From: Skeletonema tropicum
Taxonomy: Eukaryota; Bacillariophyta; Thalassiosirophyceae; Thalassiosirales; Thalassiosiraceae
Reading direction: 5' to 3'
DNA length: 64,000 nt
Assembly (NCBI GenBank): GCA_037178625.1
Contig: CM074147.1
Coordinates: 310,001-374,000 of the forward strand
Shown here: positions 1-9,508 of the stretch, one piece after another
Position numbering within the stretch: position 1 is the stretch's first letter
How the letters are laid out: each line of letters opens with the position of its first letter
Program-made: the position numbers and the translations under genes
The notes under the pieces: model-generated
The model's database searches: none
Told to the model about the DNA's origin: nothing
What the model saw: the letters and a program-made list of their open reading frames with translations, nothing else

Positions 1-404
1 GAGGCATTGGTCTACTTGAAGGCATCCACATCTGCCACAAGAAGTTGGCTCGAGAGAAAAAAATGGAGAAGGAAAGCTACCAAACCAATCAAGATACTGC
101 ATGGGTGGATGAAGAATGGCAATCCCAATGTTTGTCGTTACATGCAAATCCTCACGGCGGAGCGCGCTCTGTTAGATGGAAACTGGAAGGACGCGAATAT
201 CACTTCACCGCTGCAATTACTTTTTCTGAAGATTGTGGCTTCTTACATGACAAAGCCCTCTCCCACGACCTTGTCAGTGCATGCTACGATGCACAAGGGA
301 AGGAAACTAGCCAACTTTACTTTCAGTGTTCGCAAGGAACATACATGGAGTGGGGTGCCACAGCAAAGCCTGAGACACAATACATTTATTGCAATTCTTC
401 ATAA
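1..404 (+). pseudogene. C-terminal remnant of an AAA/TPR-type NTPase
   Basis: The left edge holds the broken end of a large helical-repeat protein. In one frame (about bases 85-190) the translation contains HGWMKNGNP and ILTAERALLDGNWKDA. The matching continuation is in another frame (about 190-400) with TAAITFSEDCGFLHDKAL and YMEWGATAKPE. The same order of motifs (LLEAEKQ, DASITSAKRSGFIHEQGLA, CYQEWGSSMK) closes the NTPase gene at 23.2-27.5 kb in this window, so this is a paralogue of its last exon. At least one base is missing near 193, and a second frame change lies before base 85 (first frame GLLEGIHICHKKL). I infer a pseudogene. The alternative is sequence error. Nothing of the ATPase domain is inside the window. 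Confidence 0.6.
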
Positions 405-795
405 TCGTCCTAATCTTATCATTCCCTGGTCTACTTCAGTATGTCGACATCTTCTTCTTCATCATTTGAAGAGAAGGCAACAAGGAAAGTACCATGACAT
501 TGTATGTCATTGTCATGCCCATGCGTTGCTGTCATGACGTGTTACGTGTTACTTTTGTTCTTTCTAAGTGGAATCTCGGTACAAAACGATGTATGTGTTG
601 AAAGCGAAGGTATTGTATGTAGGTAGGAAGGAATCTTGGAATACTATTCATGAGCGCAGCGCCCTCCAGCAAAATCATCGCTCGATTGAAGTGAATCGAG
701 AACGATCAGTGGTTAAGAGAATGTTGCAAATGAGGAATAAAATTACATAGTTGTATCTGACATGATTTGTTATTATGAAGTACAAGTGGATCAAA
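405..795. other. Intergenic, nothing recognised
   Basis: Short open frames exist here but none has recognisable motifs or a convincing start. The stretch separates the NTPase remnant from the inverted-repeat-bounded element that starts near 796. Confidence 0.5.
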
Positions 796-798
796 TTT

Positions 799-817
799 CA
801 GTGTAATTTTTACACTG
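799..817. repeat. Left palindromic end, CAGTGTAA-N3-TTACACTG
   Basis: This is a perfect 8+8 palindrome around the spacer TTT. The same palindrome with spacer AAG occurs at 2658-2676. Confidence 0.8.
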
Positions 818-996
818 GGCACAAAAGGCCCTGTCTACGGGGTACAAGCCTGGTACAAGCTGCCTCCCTGTGCCCGCCTGGGCCCCAGTGGCAGCGCACC
901 TTAATACCGCACTACATTATTTATGCATAGAAGTACTTATTGCAATGCAACTAAACGAAGAGGTTGAAAGTAATAATGTATACATTTAATGCATAC

Positions 997-2521
997 CTAC
1001 ACAAGATTATTCTCCTCTGCCTGCTCTTCTTTTCGTTTCGCAATCTCTAACTTGTTCCTTGGGTTACCGAATGCGTTTGCAGCTGTCATCCTCCCGAACA
1101 CGGTGGTCCAAGCCAGCTCTCCCGTGCGATTTGATTTGCAGAAATCAGCTTCAAACTCGTCACTGATGGCACCCCACATTTTTGTAACTAGTGCAGGGGT
1201 CCAATCGCATATTTTCTCGATCCAGACACCTTTTCTCCGGGCATACTTCTCTACTATTTTCATAAAAGGCTTCATCTTTCCACGGACTCTATTTCCTATA
1301 TCAGTTCCCTTCTTTGATTTAAAATGCACCACATCTGAACTTCTCAAAGTGCCAAGAGGAGGGATATTATTCTCCGCATCACCGACTAGATACATAGAGA
1401 TGAAAGAGGTAACGGACATTGGTGTGAAGGTGTAATCCCTTGGCAAAACATTCAACTTGTTGTGGTGGAAGCCAAGTAACAACCTGCGCTTTTTCATGAA
1501 CTCCACACCTTTCTTGAGCCTCTTGCGCTTTTGTAACTGCTTCTCCTTGTTGGGTTGTTGGTTCTTGGTTACTTCGTTTGATACAGCATCGTTAGAATCA
1601 TCATCCGAGGCAGGAGCGTCTTCGTCTTCGTCAAAAATGGTACATGTGTTGAGTGCTGGCAGCTCCGCCGCTTCAACGGAGTCACTGGTGAATTCATGGC
1701 GGTGATTTCGAAGGGACTCCTTCACCTCCTTCAATTCATTGCGAAGTTCGATGGTCAAGTCCTCGATTACCAGGCTCGAATGCTTCAGGCTTCAACACAG
1801 CTTTGCCCTTCGTAAGCTTGAGACCAAGGTGTTGCTTGGCGGCGGCAACGTGGCGAGTAATACCTAAAATGTAAGTCCCAAGCTCTTGCGCAAAAGGCAT
1901 CTCCACTCTCGCTACTTTGTAGACCCATGCAACGGCACTGCGTATGCCATTATATTGGTCAATTGATTGGAAGACTTTAAGTCGAACTCTACCATTTTCA
2001 ACTACCATGTCAGAGGTGATTTCATCTGTGATTTTCATTTCTGTCATGTATTTTTCAGCACATGAACGTTCAACCTCAACAATATTATACTTGGAGGCCA
2101 TGTACTCCACAACTGTATCATAATCAAGAGAGTTGTCTCCATCTATCTTGATGAAACTGTTGTGGTGCTGCCCATCACGCAATGGTACGATAGCGTTGGC
2201 AGCATGAACGATATAATTTCTCAGCGCCGTCCTCTTCTTATTCTTCTCTGCCTTATCTTTGCTATCGGCATCGGTCATATTTTTCAGGTGCTGATCGGTC
2301 AATTTTTCTTTGTGGTTATCGAAGAGATCAACACCAAACCGAATGAGATGGCCGAGGTAAACTTCCATGCTACCGACGGCAACAAAACTCTTTTCGACAA
2401 GATTTTTGGATGCCCTTGCATCGGCTGCAGGAGCGCTACGGGAGGCTTTCGGACGCGATGTTTTTGCCGACGCTCTCTTTTTTCTAGGGCGGCTGCCCTC
2501 GGACGACTTCTGTTTCGCCAT
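997..2521 (-). pseudogene. Recombinase-like protein, split by a frameshift
   Basis: Two minus-strand frames join into one protein. The first (2521 to 1736, 261 codons) starts at ATG with a basic tail (PRKKRASAKTSRPKASR). It continues into a helical segment ending YNGIRSAVAWVYK...GKAVLKPEAF, which resembles the N-terminal SAM-like domain of Crypton/tyrosine recombinases. It then runs off-frame. The second frame resumes at about 1775 (SLVIEDLTIELRNELKEVKES) and runs to 997 through an acidic linker, a KKR-rich stretch and a segment (YLVGDAENNIPPLGTL ... MKPFMKIVEKYARRKG) that I compare, weakly, with the GCR1_C DNA-binding domain of Crypton proteins. No catalytic R..HxxR..Y region is visible between the two halves. 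The frame change lies near 1760-1780. The GCR1_C and recombinase assignments are inference. Confidence 0.5.
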
Positions 2522-2657
2522 TGTTATCAGTGTGATGATATATGAGTTAGTGGGAAGGGGCGGGTGGTGTCATGGATTTTAGGATCTTTTTTGCGAAGCG
2601 GCGGGCCTACTGCTCTCGTGGCTTCTCATGGGCAGTCCAGTGGCCGTCCGGTCCTCC

Positions 2658-2676
2658 CAGTGTAAAAGTTACACTG
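2658..2676. repeat. Right palindromic end, CAGTGTAA-N3-TTACACTG
   Basis: This is the inverted partner of 799-817. It lies 137 bp upstream of the start codon of the minus-strand gene. Confidence 0.8.
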
Positions 2677-2679
2677 AAA

Positions 2680-2934
2680 AGTGAGGTAGAAATCATGTAT
2701 TTTCCCTTGCCGCATTTTGCCGCGCAACACAGCGAACACAGCCACAGATACTACAAATTTGTATTTCAAGAAAATGTGTAGATTTTACACTGGGAAAGGT
2801 CGTAAATTACGGAATTCCGACGTATTTTACACTCAAATTTTCGTTAAGTAAAGTTTTGTCACGTTAACGTTAGTTGTTTTCTAGCCTAAGTTACATATAC
2901 TATTATCTCAGATGCATCCTTCGTAGAGGTCGTA
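2680..2934. other. Intergenic with further TTTTACACT motifs
   Basis: Two more copies of TTTTACACT occur here, at about 2772-2780 (TTTTACACTGGG) and 2824-2832. They match the arm of the palindromic ends to the left. They may be remains of related insertions. No gene is seen. Confidence 0.5.
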
Positions 2935-3417
2935 TCAGGTGTTGGTTGTTGTTGCAGGGTCTAGTTCAAACGTGGGCTTCGCCCATATCAACGACTTCTT
3001 GTTCTTCGCCGCCTTGGCTCTAGCATCTTCGGCTTCCTTTGCCTCATTTGATAGTCTCAGTATTTCTTTACATCGATTTGCCCGGGCGATTAGCTCAGCC
3101 TCATCGCAGCCGTCGTGTTCGTGTAGACATGCAGTCGGAAGCTGCATAGATGAGTAGAGCAACAATGATAATGGCGAAGACTCTGATTCTATTATTTTGC
3201 GGCTCGATCTTGAGCTGCCGCGGCGAGCCTTCTTTCTTCGAGCGGCAGACGATTGTCGTTGAGGCTTCTTGATATCAGGAGATGACGCCTCATCTGATGT
3301 AGTAGAAGAAGAATCGTCGGTCATCGACATCTCGTCTTCCTCCTCTCTTTCACGCTCCTTTCGCCGCTTATCCAGTTCCCTCTTGAGACGGTTAAAGAGC
3401 TCTCTGGTGTCCACCAT
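2935..3417 (-). CDS. Hypothetical charged low-complexity protein
   Basis: This is a 160-codon frame with an ATG start. The N-terminus is a probable charged helix (RLKRELDKRRKERERE), followed by a serine/threonine-rich acidic stretch and a basic KKARRGSSRSSRK segment. The C-terminal half looks helical (AELIARANRCKEILRLSNEA). No family is recognised. Composition suits a nuclear or nucleic-acid-associated protein, but that is only inference. It could also be a decayed transposon accessory gene, because mobile elements lie on both sides. Confidence 0.4.
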   Translation of the reverse strand: MVDTRELFNRLKRELDKRRKEREREEEDEMSMTDDSSSTTSDEASSPDIKKPQRQSSAARRKKARRGSSRSSRKIIESESSPLSLLLYSSMQLPTACLHEHDGCDEAELIARANRCKEILRLSNEAKEAEDARAKAAKNKKSLIWAKPTFELDPATTTNT

Positions 3418-4071
3418 GATGTTTGCGGTGCTGCTTTAAATGAATTTTGGAAAGAGAATTCGCAAAACAACAAAGGAGGTTTGTCAGGCAGTGGTAGGAA
3501 GGTAAGTAGGACGGAAGGTAAACACGAACGCAGAAGAAAAGCCTGAGTTGTTGAGAGTTAGAAGCCGCGGTACTACCATGTAGGATAAATAGAGGTGTGA
3601 GACAGTTTGGATACCAACAATTTTGGTTTGAGCCTACTTGATGAAGTGCGAACTGCGAACTACGGATAAATGGGCGAAGAGTCATAAATAAAGAACTTCA
3701 TACGAACCTATGGAGAAGCGAACCATGTTTTGAATAGTGGTCGGTTATAAAAATAGGGTTATCTCCAAAATCTCAGAAAGTGAATGTTCCTGAGCACTAC
3801 AGGAATTGATTTATCTCATAGGGTTATAGAATAAGGTTTTGGTGGAAAACGTCTCAAACACCACTCGGTCAAACTTATAGGTAACAGAATTTTTTAAATT
3901 ACGCACGTCGGTAAGTTTGGTCGCACTCGTTTTAAGGGTTATCCCCTACACTCAGTAAACATCGTTCTCACGTACTTACAGAAGTAGGTACCAGCAAGAT
4001 CCTGTATTACCTAGGATTATGGTACCTACGTACACTGCACCACCCGGAGACGAGACGACCCTAGACCCTAC
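3418..4071. other. Intergenic, nothing recognised
   Basis: Neither strand holds a convincing coding segment. The last bases before the transposon at 4072 are its TAC target duplication (4069-4071). Confidence 0.5.
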
Positions 4072-4109
4072 GGCCAATCCTTACGCGCAACAAAAAACAA
4101 AAAACAAAA
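4072..4109. repeat. Left terminal inverted repeat
   Basis: It starts GGCCAATCC and continues with an A-rich CAAAAAACAAAAAAC tract. It pairs with 5863-5900. Confidence 0.85.
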
Positions 4110-4567
4110 GTGGAATTCACACTCTAAAGACTCCCAGTAAACCTGAATACTAATTCCTCAGTGACGCTTGACTCGACTTATGATGGCCGATTTTTTGTCG
4201 AGATCGATGCCAACAAAAAATCTCCAATTTTTTGTCGGAGAAAACAGAGAGCAAAAATGGCATTCGCAGGCCTCCTGCTGTCGGCAATCTTGGGAATAGC
4301 TGCCGGTGTTCTCATTTCTCATTTCTCATTTCACATCCTCTACAAGATCCGTCTTACTTATGTCATTTTTTTTAGTGAGGTGCACCATGACCATGATGAT
4401 GTTGTAGGCACATGCCGCCATGCCATCATAAACAAAATGAGACTACAACAGTCGATGCGGCTGATTCTGCAACAGCAGCAGGCGCTTGCCTTGGTCCTAT
4501 TAGAGGAGGAGGAAGAACAGCTGCAGCAGAATAAGAAGCGGCAAAGGGGAACATCGACAACTCTGTT

Positions 4568-5725
4568 ATGTACTTCCTTGGGGACAGTATTACAAAGGAG
4601 TCATTGGAAGTAAAGTCGGCAAAATCAACAGAGTTACTTACAGGAAGGAGTATCGTTAGATACGCAAAGAAGGTGTTGGCTGCATTCAGAAAGTATCTGC
4701 ATCTTCTCAAGGAGAACATCGACGAGGACGGCCGTCCCAACAAGTCAGGTTGGGGTTTTGATGATGTGTTTGGTGTTGTCTTGGATGAGTGGTGGAAAGA
4801 TTATTGGAAGGAGAGTTCCTTGCAGAAGCTCAAAGAGAAGAGGAAGAAGGAAGAGAAGAATAAGAAGAAACTCTCTGAAGATGAACGCATCAAGGATACC
4901 ATCAAAGGTGACGGCATTGAAGATCTCTATGACAATGAGAACAAGGACGACAAGGATGAGGATGCCGATGAGGTCAGCAATGTGTCATCTGATGCAAATG
5001 CTGAAACAGCTACTGTTACCGCTACTGCTACGGTTACGGCTACAGCTACGGTCTCAGCTTCTCGCAAGGAGGAGGTGCGAAAGGCTCCAAATGATGCGCC
5101 TGATGCACGTAAACCTATTGCGTCTAAGCCTCTTGGACCTGAGTTGAAAGAGATGATTTCTTTCAAAATCGACAGGGACGACGCTCCAGAGCGAGACTCA
5201 GGGTGGAGCCCACAGGAGTGGGTAGCGTTTCGTGCGTATGCTCCAACTGCTGACAACATTGAAAAGGGTCGCAACATTTGCCCTCTCCTCGACCATGAAC
5301 TGAAGAACATGAAGGAGGAAGAAAAGAAGGGCAAGAAGCATGAGCTCAGCCGTGCAAAAGCGAAGGAGATTGATCTTACTGGTAAGCGTAAGAAAGCATC
5401 CAAGACTGCACATAACTCACCAGGAAAGGGTGCCGCATCCACAGCCGAAGTTGTCAAACAGATGAAGGAAACAAACGAGTTGCTTCGTCAACAAGATAAA
5501 AAGGAGACACTCCAAAGTCTTGCTAGTTTGTACACACAAAAGATTGGCAGAATCAACTCCCGTATGGATCGTCTGGATGATGTTCAATCACAAACATACA
5601 CGAAGTTGGAGAAGGAGTTGGAAGTATTGGAGCAAAAGTTAGATGATGTGATGGAGAAGATGGAAAAGCTTGAAGAGACCACAGCCTCCGAAGTTAAGAG
5701 CAGTGCAGAGCAGCAGGATAAGTAG
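4568..5725 (+). CDS. Coiled-coil protein carried by the transposon
   Basis: This is a 385-codon frame, the only gene inside the 4072-5900 element. The N-terminal part has an aromatic, helical block (GWGFDDVFGVVLDEWWKDYW) that could be a DNA- or protein-binding fold. It is followed by a lysine/glutamate helix, an acidic stretch, a TATATVTATA repeat and a C-terminal coiled coil (residues about 300-380). The same frame looks coding upstream, from an ATG at 4412, with alanine/glycine-rich sequence (ADSATAAGACLGPIRGGGR). It is cut by one TAA at 4532-4534, so the product may have lost about 50 N-terminal residues, or an intron is missed. Its role may be a transposon DNA-binding accessory protein; this is inference. 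Confidence 0.55.
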   Translation: MYFLGDSITKESLEVKSAKSTELLTGRSIVRYAKKVLAAFRKYLHLLKENIDEDGRPNKSGWGFDDVFGVVLDEWWKDYWKESSLQKLKEKRKKEEKNKKKLSEDERIKDTIKGDGIEDLYDNENKDDKDEDADEVSNVSSDANAETATVTATATVTATATVSASRKEEVRKAPNDAPDARKPIASKPLGPELKEMISFKIDRDDAPERDSGWSPQEWVAFRAYAPTADNIEKGRNICPLLDHELKNMKEEEKKGKKHELSRAKAKEIDLTGKRKKASKTAHNSPGKGAASTAEVVKQMKETNELLRQQDKKETLQSLASLYTQKIGRINSRMDRLDDVQSQTYTKLEKELEVLEQKLDDVMEKMEKLEETTASEVKSSAEQQDK

Positions 5726-5862
5726 TTTTTTGATTGGATTAGATTTTATTTCTTCCGTACTACGAAACTTGTGGGTTGTGGCCCAGCCACAACCAATCCC
5801 GCCACTAGATTTGAGAGCTGCAGCAACAAGGGATCAATTGGGAGTCTTTAGGCATTTTTTGT

Positions 5863-5900
5863 ATTTCGTTTTTGTTTTTTGTTGCGCGTAAGGATTGGCC
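5863..5900. repeat. Right terminal inverted repeat
   Basis: It ends GCGCGTAAGGATTGGCC. It is the reverse complement of 4072-4109 except at three positions in the T-rich inner part. Confidence 0.85.
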
Positions 5901-5903
5901 TAC

Positions 5904-6864
5904 ATCCATCAAAACCAATAAATTGTCGTATTGTCAACATCTTCACGCTCTATTTGTTGTATTATCTCCACACCCCTCCCTATTGATGTTGTGCAGTAAT
6001 TGTGCGGTAAGCCACGCAGCGTCGTTGAACAATCAAGCGGTCTCGTATCGGCGCTTTCTGAAGGATTAAAGAGGGGCCGGCTCGACAACTATTGTTTCAT
6101 CATCACTTCTATCGAATCGGCTAGTAATGGGAGAGTGCTTACGGCCTGAAGGTCCTCTGTTCATGAGGGGGGCGGTGCTGTTGTTGCATCTGCATCAAAA
6201 TAACGGTCACTTCGTGTAGGCGACACCCAAAATAAAGGCTACGAGTGCTATCACCGTGATTCCTTCACATCATGAGGTCATATCGGTCCACTGAGGGCAT
6301 CGACGCTGGCTGTTGGTTATGCTGACCCCCGTTCCGCTCCATACCATAGCCGCTGCCGTCGCCATGGTTCTGGTGTGCAAAGTGATCGAAATTTGAAAAG
6401 TGTGTGAAACGGCTAGAAAAATGAGAGATGGGGCGCCCCGTTCCCCGCTGGAGTGACCCACGCAAAATGTGCCGCATCCAAAAAATGGATAGGGCCTACT
6501 CCCCATTGTAGAAAAACCTACAAATTTGGATTCATACCTATTCCTTCGTATGTATCCATTGCCCCCTAAAATGCGCCCTAAAGTTTGGACACGTCACGAG
6601 CAGCTGTCTCCAAGACCATCTTCAGCTTCTTTCTGGACACGATGATCACTCCGATCGCTCCGTCCATAAAATAGATGTGCTCATAAATAATGGCAAGTCC
6701 ATTTTATCACCAAGCTGTTCTCCTCATGTCTTCAACCAATCCCTCTGCTCCAAATAATCACCCTGCTGGTGGTAGCTTTCCATCCCTCGTCTCTCCTTCT
6801 GGCGTTGGGAGGCCGCATCGCTCCTCTGGTGCTGCAGCTGCTGCTCCTCTCAACAACCTTCACC
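5904..6864. other. Intergenic, nothing recognised
   Basis: Only short overlapping frames without motifs are present on both strands. Confidence 0.45.
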
Positions 6865-7119
6865 TCAATGTTGCAGCGGCAGCCGATACCGCCGAGCGAA
6901 TAGGGCGGCAATAATAAGAAGGAGTTGAGTAGAAAACTCTATCATATTGGCAGCAACGCGATAATGCATAGCTTGCTCCATCCTCTCAATTGGTGACAGA
7001 GAGCTAGAATCTCGATACTCCCAAGATACCTCGCGGCGTGCGCGGCGCTCACCGAATTGAAGTATCTCCTCCTCGTCTTCGTCGTCGGCATCTTGACGAC
7101 GTCGCCTACGTCCTGACAT
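6865..7119 (-). CDS. Small hypothetical protein with one hydrophobic helix
   Basis: This is an 84-codon frame with an ATG start. The N-terminus is arginine-rich then acidic (GRRRRRQDADDEDEEE). A likely membrane or buried helix lies near the end (FSTQLLLIIAALFARRYRL). No family is recognised. Biased composition at the start supports coding only weakly, and it may be a fragment. Confidence 0.3.
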   Translation of the reverse strand: MSGRRRRRQDADDEDEEEILQFGERRARREVSWEYRDSSSLSPIERMEQAMHYRVAANMIEFSTQLLLIIAALFARRYRLPLQH

Positions 7120-7689
7120 GGTTCACGTAGTAGTATATGACGTATCTTTGTATCGATGAGGCGTACTACTTGTGGCCGTTGTTTCGATGAGGAGATGATG
7201 TGTGATGGTATTCGACTATTTCCTAGGAATTCGTCGAGCCCCCAAAAATCTGAGAGTGACTAACTGCAAATTTGGAAAGCTGTGTGGACACACAAAACTC
7301 GTCAAATTTGCAACTACAAATGGAGTACAAATTAATTACAAATTTGTTACAAATTTAGCTTTGTGTGGACACTCTAATAATTGATCTGATGTGTAGTAAA
7401 TGATGGTTGTGATGAAGTCCAAAACCTTATCCCAAAATCGAGTAGTGACTAAAATAATCTATCTCTCTATATCGACGGGGGGTGTACTTATGTAGAAGTA
7501 GGTATGTAAAAATCTACTTTTTTAGAACTCCTTCAATAGGGCGTTCTATTTAGCACGTTATATTCCAGCACGCTATGTAAAAAGCAAAACCACAAGTTTG
7601 GGAATTCATTTTTGGGTTGCCTAGCACGTTTTATTAGTTTTGTCTTCCTCACTGACCAGGGACAGACTGATTCTCCATTTTTGGTTATT

Positions 7690-8020
7690 CTTTATGTTTC
7701 TATTCTCGTCAGAAACAAGGATTTTGTTACTCGTCAGAAACAAGGATTTTAAAAGACGGAAATGGGGGCTCCCCCTAACAACTTCGAGCCATTTTTTTGT
7801 TTCTTGTCAGAAACAGGATTCTGACGAATTTTCTTGTCATCATTCCACAGAATTATGTTTCTGATGAGAAACAGTGCGTGGATGCCAGTTAACTTTTGAA
7901 AAAGAGGGAAAGGGGGCTCCCCCTACAACGTCGAACAATTTTTGTTTCTCGTCAGAAACAGGATTCTGACGAATTCTCTATTCATTATTCCTCACAATTA
8001 TGTTTCTGATGAGAAACAGC
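7690..8020. repeat. Cluster of GTTTCTCGTCAGAAAC-type palindromes
   Basis: The imperfect palindrome GTTTCT(C/T)(G/A)TCAGAAAC or its variant GTTTCTGATGAGAAAC recurs about six times. The block around it (GGGGGCTCCCCCT, palindrome, ATTCTGACGAATT, palindrome) is repeated about twice with a spacing near 145 bp. No coding content is seen. Confidence 0.65.
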
Positions 8021-8044
8021 AGGCTACAATACAGTATTGTAGAT

Positions 8045-8700
8045 ACCTGCCTGCATCATCAGGTCGCATACCAAGCGGTAGCATCGCCGCTACTATAATG
8101 AAATTTACATGAGCAGAGTATTTCACCTTGCATACTATTGTTACCAACTATAATGAACCACTAGCAGCGGCTCAGGCTCATATTCACGTCGATACACACA
8201 TAAACTACACCTAGCTCTATGATCGATTTGCCTTCGTCAGGTCGCATATGAGACTGCAGCATCGCTGCTACAAGTGGAGATTGCGTGAGCCGCAATCAAT
8301 TCCTTCTATACTATCGTTACCAACTATAATGAACCACTAGCAGCGGCTCGGGCACATATTCACATCGATACACATGTAAAAGTGTCGAAATACAGCTAGC
8401 TCTACGCTCGATTTGCCTTCATCAGGTCACATACGAAGCTGTAGCATCGCCGCTACAAGTGTAGATGGCATGAGCCGCAATCATTTCCTTCTTTACTATC
8501 GTTATCAACTATAATGAACCACCAGCAGCGGCTCAGGCACATATTCACATCTATACACATGTAAAAGTGTCAAAATTCAGATAGCTCTACGCTCGATTTG
8601 CCTTCATCATGTCGCATATGAGACTGCAGCAACGCCACTACAAGTGTAGATTGCGAGAGCCGCAATCAATTCCTTCTATACTATCGTTATGTAGTGTAAC
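8045..8700. repeat. Tandem array of a ~180-bp unit, about 3.6 copies
   Basis: The landmark GGTCGCATA and its variants begin at about 8062, 8240, 8424 and 8610. Each is followed by GCAGCATCGC(C/T)GCTAC-like sequence and by ACTATAATGAACCAC. Unit length is therefore 178-186 bp, with copies clearly diverged. It looks like a short satellite-type array. Confidence 0.75.
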
Positions 8701-8744
8701 ACAAACGTCTTCTGGTATGTACTTATGGGCCTTCTCTCAACATG

Positions 8745-9100
8745 TTCAAGTGCAAGCACTGAACCTTGGTTCTTGCTCGTCATCTTCTCTGTCCTTCTCT
8801 GCGCTCAAGGGATACAGTGAGATGGTCCGATGCAACCTTCCAGACAACAACAAAGAGACCGTGGGTGTGGTGCCAAACATGTGTGGGTTTAAATCTGCGA
8901 TGCGAAACCCACACCCCTAGATGCAAGACGGGAACATCGAAGATGTTTTCGATACCCCGCTTGGTCAACTATCTAGACAACCGATGCTGAAAAAACCAAA
9001 CACTACAATGATGCATTGGTTGAATGAGCAACCAAAAAAGAAGGCAGGCGCGGTATCGTAGCAAACTGACCTCTCACAAATGAGGAGTGAAGACACCCGT
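8745..9100 (+). repeat. Dispersed repeat, inverted partner at 21880-22275
   Basis: About 350 bp here match, as reverse complement and with small indels, the stretch 21880-22275. Shared landmarks include CCTTGGTTCTTGCTCGTCATC-type sequence, AACCTTCCAGACAACAAC and CTATCTAGACAACCGATGC. Open frames inside both copies translate alike only because the DNA is repeated. Class unknown. Confidence 0.7.
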
Positions 9101-9508
9101 CTCGACTCTCCATCACCTCAATGATGAAGGCATAATCGTTTTTTGGCCTATGGGATCGGATTTTAACCTCAAGTTGAAATTTACGATCAGATTCAGGCCT
9201 AAAATGTATCAGCTAAAACGATGCGTGTTGAAAAATGACATCAACGGGCATTGACAGCTGCATACTCTCTTTAAAAGGCCTAAACTCGATCGAAGGCTTT
9301 GAATATTATTTGGCCTAGCAAGACACTCCTGACGTAAAGTAACGATCAGATTCAGACAAGTGTTTTGCATACAAGCTTGCATTCGTGATTGACAGAGCCT
9401 AAATGACAGCTGCATGCAAGCAAAAGGAGTACAATATCTTATTTCGATCTCTCGTCTCAATCTTTTTTCATCTCATTTTTCCCAAGAACCCGCATGCTAC
9501 ATCGAGGG

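Larger units (their letters stand above)
796..2679 (-). mobile_element. Crypton-like element with palindromic ends
   Basis: The two boundaries are inverted copies of a 24-bp block with one mismatch (796-819 and 2656-2679). Each block contains the palindrome CAGTGTAA-N3-TTACACTG. The whole interior codes on the minus strand for one broken protein that resembles the DNA-binding parts of Crypton-type tyrosine recombinases. Cryptons normally lack terminal inverted repeats, so the ends may instead be recombinase sites or belong to another superfamily. I found no convincing target-site duplication next to either end. Left of 990 the interior is GC-rich and non-coding. Confidence 0.45.
4072..5900 (+). 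mobile_element. 1.83-kb DNA transposon with TIRs and TAC duplication
   Basis: The ends are inverted repeats of 38 bp (4072-4109 and 5863-5900) with three mismatches, beginning GGCCAATCCTTACGCGCAAC. Both sides are flanked by TAC (4069-4071 and 5901-5903), a 3-bp target duplication. A 3-bp duplication with GGCC-type termini suits PIF/Harbinger elements, which often carry a second, Myb-like gene beside the transposase. Only one gene is present here and it has no DDE motifs. I infer a non-autonomous or reduced element. Confidence 0.75.

Noticed and set aside
4161..4613. 150-codon frame before the transposon gene
   Set aside because: It overlaps the true coding frame in another register and has no motif; the adjoining frame reads as the gene's N-terminus.
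7690..8700. CRISPR-like array
   Set aside because: Units are long, diverged and without uniform spacers, and the genome is eukaryotic.
8609..8920. Protein similar to a frame at 22008-22352
   Set aside because: Both frames sit in the same dispersed DNA repeat; no start or codon signal supports coding.
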